This document shows, in pieces, positions 32,484 through 40,000 of a stretch of DNA of 40,000 bases (the first letter of the stretch is position 1; the number at the start of each line of letters is the position of its first letter). A program made the position numbers and the translations under genes. This DNA comes from Cryptomeria japonica (Eukaryota; Streptophyta; Pinopsida; Cupressales; Cupressaceae), in the NCBI RefSeq assembly GCF_030272615.1, contig NW_026729166.1, positions 70,001 through 110,000 of the forward strand, written 5' to 3'. The notes under the pieces were generated by a model. That model searched no databases. It saw nothing but the letters and a program-made list of their open reading frames with translations, and was not told the origin of the DNA.

Positions 32484-32640
32484 TGTATGCTTCGATGGGT
32501 CGACTCCCCGGGTTGAGCGCACCGCGCCAACCTCAAAGACCCTACAGTATGGATGAAGTCGGAAGTTGGGTCCGATGACCGATTCGATACGTAGGCATAT
32601 TGGCGAGGTCTGAATTTGTGTCCGATGACCTGCCATGCGC

Positions 32641-32890
32641 AGGAAGGCGGAATTTGGGTCCGATGACCGAGTTGATGGCGTGCCATGCGCAGAAAGGCGG
32701 AATTTGGGTCCGATGACCGAGTTGATGTTGATGGCCCGCCATGCACAGGAAGGCGGAATTTGGGTCCGATGACCGATTTGAAGGCGTGCCATGCGCAGAA
32801 AGGCGGAGTTTGGGTCCGATGACCGAGTTGATATTGATGGCCCGCCATGCGCAGGAAGGCGGAATTTGGGTCCGATGACCTGACATACGC
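32641..32890. repeat. 57-63 bp repeats derived from the 311-bp unit
   Basis: About four copies of AGGCGGAATTTGGGTCCGAT followed by GACCGAGTTGATG and GCCATGCGCAG. The same motif occurs once per 311-bp unit, so this is a local amplification of one part of that unit. Confidence 0.8.
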
Positions 32891-32998
32891 ATGGAGTCCG
32901 ACTCGGGGGCCGATGTTCGATTCGATGACTTGCATTGTGGGTAAAGTCAGAAGTTGTGGTCTTTGACCCGATTCGATGACCAGACTTCGGCTGCTTGA

Positions 32999-33028
32999 GA
33001 ATCGGACAAATAACTTATATAGGGGAGG
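32999..33028 (+). promoter_or_regulatory. Putative Pol I promoter 11 (AAC class)
   Basis: The core is CAAATAACTTATATAGGGG with TATATA at 33016. A in place of G before CTTATATA separates promoters 11-13 from 1-10. The downstream SalI-type site is absent and CTCGAG lies in its place. Confidence 0.72.
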
Positions 33029-33066
33029 TAGTGTTCTCGAGCATCCTCCCCCCGTGCCCGTTTATG

Positions 33067-33134
33067 TCGATTGATGCTGGTGCTCGACTGGTTGGAGCGC
33101 TCGGATGCAAAAATCTTGCACCAGGATTTATCGA
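33067..33134 (+). other. Imperfect inverted repeat after promoter 11
   Basis: Arm 33067-33083 (TCGATTGATGCTGGTGC) is complementary at 14 of 17 positions to 33118-33134 (GCACCAGGATTTATCGA). It corresponds in place to the stronger hairpin after promoter 13. Confidence 0.55.
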
Positions 33135-33439
33135 TTGTGATGGACACGGCAAGTCTCCTGATTGCTATGCAGGAGCTCATCGTGAATCTCTATGCGGCCT
33201 TGGTATGGACTCGACCTGCGGAATGGTTCGGCAATGGTAGTCGCTCCAACACGTCCTTGCAATGGCCACAGAGGTGATTCGACTAGAGCTCCAGTCTAGC
33301 TTTTGGGTTGCTTGGCGGACTGGTATAGCCGCGATCGAGTTCCGGCCATGAACGTTTTAGATAGCTCTTGGGCTTTCTGGGACGGAAGTCGGAAGTTTGG
33401 GCTGTTGTCCGATTTGATGACCATTCTTCGGATGTGTGA

Positions 33440-33469
33440 GAATCGGACAAATAACTTATATAGGGGACT
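33440..33469 (+). promoter_or_regulatory. Putative Pol I promoter 12 (AAC class)
   Basis: TATATA is at 33457. The bases after the motif are GGGGACTG rather than GGGGAGGT as in the other copies. Confidence 0.7.
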
Positions 33470-33497
33470 GTGTTGTCTCACGCAGCCCCCTCCGTGC

Positions 33498-33584
33498 CCC
33501 TCTATCTCGACCGATGTTGGTGCTTGAAAGGGTTGGGATCGCTCGGATTTATAAACGTGCACCACCATTTGTCGAGTGTGAGGG
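33498..33584 (+). other. Imperfect inverted repeat after promoter 12
   Basis: Arm 33498-33525 pairs with 33557-33584 at about 20 of 28 positions, with uninterrupted blocks CTCGAC and TGGTGC. It begins about 31 nt after the initiation motif. Confidence 0.6.
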
Positions 33585-33929
33585 ACGCGGCAGGTCTCCT
33601 AAATGCTATACGGGCGCTCTCTGAGAATCTCTATCCGGCCTCGACACAGACTAGTCTTGCTGAATGGTTTGGCACTGGTAGTCGATCCAACACGTCGTTG
33701 TTGTGGCCGCCTAGGCGATTCGATTCGAGCCCCCGTCTAGCTTTTGGGTTGCTTGGCGGATTTTGCCCTATCCGCAAGTGAGCTCGGTCCCTAAACGTTC
33801 GAGAAACCCGATTGCTATGCGCCGACTCTCTTTCTTGCGAGCCTCCATCTAGCTTTTGGGTCTCTACGGAACGGAAGTCGGAATCTGGGACCGTTGTTTG
33901 ATTCGACGAGGCAGACTACGGTTGTGCGA

Positions 33930-33959
33930 GAATCGGACAAATAACTTATATAGGGGAGG
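33930..33959 (+). promoter_or_regulatory. Candidate 35S gene promoter (promoter 13)
   Basis: This is the rightmost CAAATAACTTATATAGGGG, with TATATA at 33947. No further match occurs between here and the window end, so it is the best candidate for the gene promoter feeding 18S. In plant rDNA, initiation falls at the purine just before the G run, here about 33952. The context GAGAATCGGACAAATAAC is shared with promoters 11 and 12. The assignment rests on position and motif only. Confidence 0.75.
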
Positions 33960-33985
33960 TGTTGACTGGAGCATTCTCCCCCGTG

Positions 33986-34071
33986 CCCCTCTAACTCGAC
34001 CAATGCTGGCGCTCGAACGGTGGTAGCGCTCGGATTTTCGTTGAGCGCCAGCATTGGTCGATTTAGAGGGG
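33986..34071 (+). other. Strong inverted repeat (hairpin) in the ETS leader
   Basis: Arms 33986-34019 and 34039-34071 are almost perfectly complementary (about 32 of 33-34 positions, one unpaired base), with a 19-nt loop. Arm cores are CGACCAATGCTGGCGCTC and GAGCGCCAGCATTGGTCG. It starts about 33 nt after the initiation site, so it would be the first structure in the nascent transcript. Confidence 0.85.
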
Positions 34072-34312
34072 CATGCGAGATTCCCGAATGCTATGCGAGG
34101 GCTCTAACGGAAATGTCTATTGGTTTCGGTATGGATGCAATTGCGAGTGGTTCGGCAAAGGTAGTCGTTCCGATGCGTCCATGTCGTGGCCAAATCGATA
34201 ATTCGATTTGAGCCCTCGTATAGCATTTGGGTCTCTCGATGTGATTCCGCATTCCAGTCCCTTTGGGCACTGCTTGAGCCGCATCCCAGGGGGTTCCCTT
34301 CCCAATAATCTG

Positions 34313-37300
34313 CCTCGCAACCCGATTGCTATGCGGTGAGGCTCCTCGGCCGCCTCGGAACTATCTGTGTATCAGACGCATCGCGGGATAAGGGGTTGGC
34401 AACGGTAGTCGCCCCAAGCGCGTCCGATGCTTGGACCATTCCGAGGCGGCCCTGAAGCCTCTTCCGTCTAGCCGTTGGGTCCTTCTCGCCGCATCCCTTG
34501 CCTCGCACCCCGATTGCTATGCGGTGAGGCTCCTCGGCCGCCTTGGAACTATCTGTGTATCAGACGCATCGCGGGATAAGGGGTTGTCACTGGTAGTCGC
34601 CCCAAGCGCGTCCGATGCTTGGACCATTCCGAGGCGGCCCTGAAGCCTCTTCCGTCTAGCCGTTGGGTCCTTCTCGCCGCATCCCTCGACTCGCACCCCG
34701 ATTGCTATGCGGTGAGGCTCCTCGGCCGCCTTGGAACTATCTGTGTATCGGACGCGTCGCGGGATAAGGGGTTGTCACTGGTAGTCGCCCCAAGCGCGTC
34801 CGATGCTTGGACCATTCCGAGGCGGCCCTGAAGCCTCTTCCGTCTAGCCGTTGGGTCCTTCTCGCCGCATCCCTCGCCTCGCACCCCGATTGCTATGCGG
34901 TGAGGCTCCTCGGCCGCCTTGGAACTATCTGTGTATCGGACGCGTCGCGGGATAAGGGGTTGTCACTGGTAGTCGCCCCAAGCGCGTGCGATGCATGGAC
35001 CATTCCCAGGCGGCCCTGAAGCCTCTTCCGTCTAGCCGTTGGGTCCTTCTCGCCGCATCCCTCGCCTCGCACCCCGATTGCTATGCGGTGAGGCTCCTCG
35101 GCCGCCTTGGAACTATCTGTGTATCGGACGCGTCGCGGGATAAGGGGTTGTCACTGGTAGTCGCCCCAAGCGCGTCCGATGCTTGGACCATTCCGAGGCG
35201 GCCCTGAAGCCTCTTCCGTCTAGCCGTTGGGTCCTTCTCGCCGCATCCCTCGCCTCGCACCCCGATTGCTATGCGGTGAGGCTCCTCGGCCGCCTTGGAA
35301 CTATCTGTGTATCGGACGCGTCGCGGGATAAGGGGTTGTCACTGGTAGTCGCCCCAAGCGCGTCCGATGCTTGGACCATTCCGAGGCGGCCCTGAAGCCT
35401 CTTCCGTCTAGCCGTTGGGTCCTTCTCGCCGCATCCCTCGCCTCGCACCCCGATTGCTATGCGGTGAGGCTCCTCGGCCGCCTTGGAACTATCTGTGTAT
35501 CGGACGCGTCGCGGGATAAGGGGTTGTCACTGGTAGTCGCCCCAAGCGCGTCCGATGCTTGGACCATTCCGAGGCGGCCCTGAAGCCTCTTCCGTCTAGC
35601 CGTTGGGTCCTTCTCGCCGCATCCCTCGCCTCGCACCCCGATTGCTATGCGGTGAGGCTCCTCGGCCGCCTTGGAACTATCTGTGTATCGGACGCATCGC
35701 GGGATAAGGGGTTGTCACTGGTAGTCGCCCCAAGCGCGTCCGATGCTTGGACCATTCCGAGGCGGCCCTGAAGCCTCTTCCGTCTAGCCGTTGGGTCCTT
35801 CTCGCCGCATCCCTCGCCTCGCACCCCGATTGCTATGCGGTGAGGCTCCTCGGCCGCCTTGGAACTATCTGTGTATCGGACGCGTCGCGGGATAAGGGGT
35901 TGTCACTGGTAGTCGCCCCAAGCGCGTCCGATGCTTGGACCATTCCGAGGCGGCCCTGAAGCCTCTTCCGTCTAGCCGTTGGGTCCTTCTCGCCGCATCC
36001 CTCGCCTCGCACCCCGATTGCTATGCGGTGAGGCTCCTCGGCCGCCTTGGAACTATCTGTGTATCGGACGCGTCGCGGGATAAGGGGTTGTCACTGGTAG
36101 TCGCCCCAAGCGCGTCCGATGCTTGGACCATTCCGAGGCGGACCTGAAGCCTCTTCCGTCTAGCCGTTGGGTCCTTCTCGCCGCATCCCTCGCCTCGCAC
36201 CCCGATTGCTATGCGGTGAGGCTCCTCGGCCGCCTTGGAACTATCTGTGTATCGGACGCGTCGCGGGATAAGGGGTTGTCACTGGTAGTCGCCCCAAGCG
36301 CGTCCGATGCTTGGACCATTCCGAGGCGGCCCTGAAGCCTCTTCCGTCTAGCCGTTGGGTCCTTCTTGCCGCATCCCTCGCCTCGCACCCCGATTGCTAT
36401 GCGGTGAGGCTCCTCGGCCGCCTTGGAACTATCTGTGTATCGGACGCGTCGCGGGATAAGGGGTTGTCACTGGTAGTCGCCCCAAGCGCGTCCGATGCTT
36501 GGACCATTCCGAGGCGGCCCTGAAGCCTCTTCCGTCTAGCCGTTGGGTCCTTCTCGCCGCATCCCTCGCCTCGCACCCCGATTGCTATGCGGTGAGGCTC
36601 CTCGGCCGCCTTGGAACTATCTGTGTATCGGACGCATCGCGGGATAAGGGGTTGTCACTGGTAGTCGCCCCAAGCGCGTCCGATGCTTGGACCATTCCGA
36701 GGCGGCCCTGAAGCCTCTTCCGTCTAGCCGTTGGGTCCTTCTCGCCGCATCCCTCGCCTCGCACCCCGATTGCTATGCGGTGAGGCTCCTCGGCCGCCTT
36801 GGAACTATCTGTGTATCGGACGCGTCGCGGGATAAGGGGTTGTCACTGGTAGTCGCCCCAAGCGCGTCCGATGCTTGGACCATTCCGAGGCGGACCTGAA
36901 GCCTCTTCCGTCTAGCCGTTGGGTCCTTCTCGCCGCATCCCTCGCCTCGCACCCCGATTGCTATGCGGTGAGGCTCCTCGGCCGCCTTGGAACTATCTGT
37001 GTATCGGACGCGTCGCGGGATAAGGGGTTGTCACTGGTAGTCGCCCCAAGCGCGTCCGATGCTTGGACCATTCCGAGGCGGCCCTGAAGCCTCTTCCGTC
37101 TAGCCGTTGGGTCCTTCTCGCCGCATCCCTCGCCTCGCACCCCGATTGCTATGCGGTGAGGCTCCTCGGCCGCCTTGGAACTATCTGTGTATCGGACGCG
37201 TCGCGGGATAAGGGGTTGTCACTGGTAGTCGCCCCAAGCGCGTCCGATGCTTGGACCATTCCGAGGCGGACCTGAAGCCTCTTCCCTCTAGCCGTTGGGG

Positions 37301-38985
37301 CTTTCTCGCCGCATCCCTCGCCTCGCACCCCGATTGCTATTCGGTGAGGCTCCTCGGCCGCCTTGGAACTATCTGTGTATCGGACGCATCGCGGGATAAG
37401 GGGTTGGCAGTGGTAGTCGCCCCAAGCGCGTCCGATGCTTGGACCATTCCGAGGCGGCCCTGCAGCCTCTTCCGTCTAGCCGTTGGGGCCATCTCGCTGC
37501 ATCCCCCACCTCGCACCACGATTGCTATGCGGTGAGGCTCCTTGGCCGCCTCGGAACTATCTGTGTATCGGACGCATCGCGGGATAAGGGGTTGTCACTG
37601 GTAGTCGCCCCAAGCGCGTCCGATGCTTGGACTATTCCGAGGCGGCCCTGCAGCCTCTTCCGTCTAGCCGTTGGGGCCATCTCGCCGCATCCCCCAGCTC
37701 CTCGGCCGCCTCGGAACTATCTGTGTATCGGACGCATCGCGGGATAAGGGGTTGGCAGTGGTAGTCGCCCCAAGCGCGTTCGATGCTTGGACTATTCCGA
37801 GGCGGCCCCGCAGCCTCTTCCGTCTACCCTTTGGGGCCATCTCGCCGCATCCCTCGCCTCGCACCCCGATTGCTATGCGGTGAGGCTCCTCGGCCGCCTG
37901 GGAACTATCTTCGTATCGGATGCATCGCGGGATAAGGGGTTGTCACTGGTAGTCGCCCCAAGCGCGTCCGATGCTTGGACTATTCCGAGGCGGCCCTGTG
38001 GCCTCTTCCGTCTAGCCGTTGGGGCCATCTCGCCGCATCCCTCACCTCGCACCCCCATTGCTATGCGGTGAGGCTCCTCGGCCGCCTTGGAACTGTCTTC
38101 GTATCGGAAGCATCGCGGGATAAGGGGTTGTCACTGGTAGTCGCCCCAAGCGCGTCCGATGCTTGGACTATTCCGAGGCGGCCCTGCAGCCTCTTCCGTC
38201 TAGCCGTTGGGGCCATCTCGCCGCATCCCCCACCTCGCACCCGGATTGCTATGCGGTGAGGCTCCTCGGCCGCCTTGGAACTATCTTCGTATCGGACGCA
38301 TCGCGGGATAAGGGGTTGTCACTGGTAGTCGCCCCAAGCGCGTCCGATGCTTGGACTATTCCGACGCGGCCCTGTGGCCTCTTCCGTCTAGCCGTTGGGG
38401 CCATCTCGCCGCATCCCCCACCTCGCACCCCGATTGCTATGCGGTGAGGCTCCTCGGCCGCCTTGGAACCATCTTCGTATCGGACGCATCGCGGGATGAG
38501 GGGTTGTCACTGGTAGTCGCCCCAAGCGCGTCCGATGCTTGGACCATTCCGAGGCGGCCCTGAAGCCTCTTCCGTCTAGCCGTTGGGGCCTTCCCGCCCC
38601 ATCCCTCGCCTCGCACCCCCGATTGCTATGCGGTGAGGCTCCTCGGCCGCCTTGGAACCATCTGTGTATCGGACGCATCGCGGGATAAGGGGTTGGCACT
38701 GGTAGTCGCCCCAAGCGCGTCCGATGCTTGGAGCATTCCGAGGTGGCCCTGAAGCCTCTTCCGTCTAGCCGTTGGGGCCTTCCCGCCCCATCCCTCGCCT
38801 CGCACCCCGATTGATATGCGGTGAGGCTCCTCGGCCGCCTTGGAACTATCTGTGTATCGGACGCATCGCGGGATAAGGGGTTGGCACTGGTAGTCGTCCC
38901 AATCGCGTCCGATGCTTGGACCATTCCGAGGCGGCCCTGCAGCCTCTTCCGTTTAGCCGTCGGGGCCTTCCCGCCGCATCCCTCG
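34313..38985. repeat. 188-bp ETS tandem repeat array (25 copies)
   Basis: The anchor CCCCGATTGCTATGCGGTG and the later TTGGACCATTCCGAGGCGG recur every 188 bp. The second anchor lies at 34431, 34619, and so on to 38916. Two steps differ: 160 bp (37627 to 37787) and 189 bp (38539 to 38728). Copies from about 34600 to 37260 are almost identical, while the first copy and those after 37260 are more diverged, the usual outcome of unequal crossover inside an array. Each copy encodes a spurious 70-94 residue frame; 188 is not a multiple of three. Confidence 0.95.
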
Positions 38986-39240
38986 CCTCGCATCCCGATT
39001 CCTATGCGGTGAGTCTTCTCGGCCGCCGCGGAACTATACCTGTTATTGCTACTGCATCCTTCGGCTGGTAACCTCCTCTGCCGCCTTGGAACGTTCTCTT
39101 TGTCGGACGCGTCGCGGGATAAGGGGTTGGCACTGGTAGTCGCCCCAAGCGCGCCCGATGCATAGACCGCTCCGAGTTGACCTTGCTTTCAGCCTCTCAC
39201 ATGCATAGACCTCTCTGAGTCGACCCTGCAGCCTCTCACG
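38986..39240. repeat. Decayed 188-bp repeat remnants
   Basis: This starts as a repeat copy (CATCCCGATTCCTATGCGGTG) but diverges after about 39047. A partial copy resumes at 39108-39165 (CGCGTCGCGGGATAAGGGG, GGTAGTCGCCCCAAGCGCG). ATGCATAGACC then occurs twice. Confidence 0.75.
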
Positions 39241-39540
39241 TTTAGCCTTTGGAATCTCGCCTCACAACATGATTGCTATCCTTGATGCATCCCTTGCCTC
39301 GAGCCCTGATTGCTTTCTTGGCTGCATCCCTCCTCTCCTCACAGCCCGGTTGTCATCACTGCTTCATCCGTCGCTTCATGCATTCTGGCTGCTGGGCCCT
39401 TCCCACCGCACACCTCGATTGCTATCTCTTCTGCATCACACACCCCGATTGCTATCTCTGCTACATCCCTCGGCTCTCACTTCTGCATCCTTCGCCTCCC
39501 ACCTCGATTGCTATCAATGCTGCATCCGTAACCTCACACC
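39241..39540. repeat. Short repeats derived from the 188-bp unit junction
   Basis: About eight degenerate copies of CCCGATTGCTATCTCTGCTGCATCC-type sequence at roughly 30-40 bp intervals. They correspond to the CGCATCCCTCGCCTCGCACC/CCGATTGCTATG part of the 188-bp unit, amplified alone. There is no gene. Confidence 0.7.
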
Positions 39541-39680
39541 CCGATTGCTATGCGGGGAGGCTCCTTGGCCGCCTTGGAAATTTCTGTGTGTCGGACGCAC
39601 CGCGGGATAAGGGGTTGGCACTGGTAGTCGCCCCAAGTGCGCCCGATTCTTAGACCGCTTCGAGGTGACCTCGTAGCCTC
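39541..39680. repeat. Last partial 188-bp repeat
   Basis: CGATTGCTATGCGGGGAGGC, CGCACCGCGGGATAAGGGG and GGTAGTCGCCCCAAGTGCGC are recognisable. Homology fades near CGAGGTGACCTCGTAGCCTC. Confidence 0.75.
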
Positions 39681-40000
39681 TTTCGTCCAGGCTTCCTGCC
39701 TTCAACGCCCTTTTTACACCTCGATTGCTATGCGCGGGCTCGTTGGCGTCTATCACCTCTCTGCGAAGAGTGGCACGATGATTGTTGGGGTAAATCGTAG
39801 CAGTCCGATCTCTGGCCTTGGGCCATTGTGAGGGCTGATCGATTTCCTGTGCGCATCTCGTGTTCGCCCAGTAACAGACTCGACGACTTGTAATCGGTCT
39901 TGTTCCCGATTGTTCCTGGAGGTAGTCTTCGGAACTCTTGGATTTGACCTGTCACTCGAACTGTCCTCTTCCGAGGATGCTTGTGTGTGTGTGCTTGTGC
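39681..40000 (+). other. Single-copy distal ETS segment
   Basis: No repeat of the neighbouring families is seen after CTCGATTGCTATGCGCGGG near 39719. The stretch is of mixed composition and ends in a short TGTGTGTGTG run near 39981. Neither a gene nor the 18S start is present. Confidence 0.5.

Larger units (their letters stand above)
31433..32640 (+). repeat. 311-bp repeats, each carrying a Pol I promoter motif
   Basis: Four TATATAGGGG motifs are exactly 311 bp apart (31538, 31849, 32160, 32471). Each unit starts with GGTGCGCACCAAGGCGCTGG or a near variant, then AGTTCGGAAGTTGGGGTCGA, the promoter, GGGTCGACTCCCCRGG, CAACCTCAAAGACCCTAC and GGGTCCGATGACCTGCCATG. The units are highly similar, which indicates recent amplification. 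Confidence 0.9.
32891..34312 (+). repeat. Three promoter-plus-leader modules (441 and 490 bp apart)
   Basis: Each module has an upstream GTCNGAANTT-type box, GAGAATCGGACAAATAAC, TATATAGGGG, a CCCCCGTGCCC-like stretch, an inverted repeat, GGTAGTCGNTCCAA, and GTCTAGCTTTTGGGT (present near 33293, 33739 and 33848). They are much more diverged from each other than the 311-bp units are, so they are older or less often homogenised. Confidence 0.8.
33953..40000 (+). other. 5' external transcribed spacer of 35S pre-rRNA (partial)
   Basis: This sequence would be transcribed from promoter 13 toward 18S. The 18S start (TACCTGGTTGATCC) is not present, so the ETS exceeds 6.0 kb, longer than usual for plants. 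It consists of a leader with a hairpin (to 34312), twenty-five 188-bp repeats, decaying repeats, and about 320 bp of single-copy sequence ending in a short GT run. The inference depends on promoter 13 being the active start. Confidence 0.6.

Noticed and set aside
34431-37275. Series of 70-codon frames beginning MDHSEA in the 188-bp array
   Set aside because: One appears per repeat because each copy is identical. Most need a TTG start, the unit length is not a multiple of three, and they lie in the inferred ETS.
34313-38985. CRISPR array
   Set aside because: The repeated unit is 188 bp with no variable spacers between short direct repeats, and the context is eukaryotic rDNA.
39241-39540. Signal-peptide-like hydrophobic frames in the distal ETS
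   Set aside because: Overlapping frames arise from short GATTGCTATC...GCATCC repeats descended from the 188-bp unit.
1-40000. 18S, 5.8S or 26S rRNA sequence
   Set aside because: I looked for the 18S start TACCTGGTTGATCC and for conserved large-subunit blocks and saw none on either strand.

Overview
The window is non-coding ribosomal DNA spacer from a land plant and contains no protein gene I can support. Three signals identify it. There are five identical plant-type 5S rRNA genes on the minus strand. There are thirteen copies of the plant RNA polymerase I initiation motif TATATAGGGG on the plus strand. Downstream of the last of these lies a long array resembling a 5' external transcribed spacer (ETS). 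No part of 18S, 5.8S or 26S is seen, so the window lies wholly inside one 26S-18S intergenic spacer (IGS) plus ETS, with 18S expected beyond the right edge. 5S genes inside the 35S spacer (L-type arrangement) are known in bryophytes, some gymnosperms and some Asteraceae. The antisense orientation seen here has been reported for Podocarpus among gymnosperms. I infer a gymnosperm as most likely, but the sequence alone does not settle it.

Layout. 1-28345: a head-to-tail array of a GC-rich 6034-bp unit (four full copies, the fourth enlarged to 6167 bp, and a fifth copy cut at about 4.08 kb). Unit boundaries are set by the window start and are arbitrary in phase. Offsets within a unit: +1-1464, subrepeats anchored on GTGCACGAAGTCGGAGCC; +1465-2150, related diverged subrepeats; +2151-2256, a T-rich module; +2257-2705, the 5S 3' flank; +2706-2823, 5S rRNA (minus); +2824-3214, the 5S 5' flank; +3215-3555, a purine-rich degenerate segment; +3556-4078, a CACCC minisatellite; +4079-6034, four blocks separated by T-rich modules. 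In unit 4, offsets after about +1095 are shifted by 133 bp. 28346-29560: an extension of the CACCC minisatellite. 29561-29740: short palindromic repeats. 29741-30770: six Pol I promoter-like copies, mostly 157 bp apart. 30771-31432: a 38/52-bp minisatellite. 31433-32640: four promoter copies 311 bp apart. 32641-32890: roughly 57-63 bp repeats. 32891-34312: three more widely spaced promoters of a second sequence class. 34313-38985: twenty-five 188-bp ETS repeats. 38986-39680: decaying repeats. 39681-40000: single-copy sequence.

How it works together. Pol I would start rightward at the promoter at 33947 (gene promoter candidate), with twelve upstream spacer promoters. Pol III would transcribe the 5S genes leftward from internal promoters. 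The most notable features are the size (spacer plus ETS exceeds 40 kb), five 5S genes within one spacer, the promoter array, a strong inverted repeat about 30 nt downstream of the last promoter, and evidence that the 188-bp ETS repeats arose from the post-promoter segment. The very long open frames in the 6-kb units are artefacts of stop-poor GC-rich repeats.
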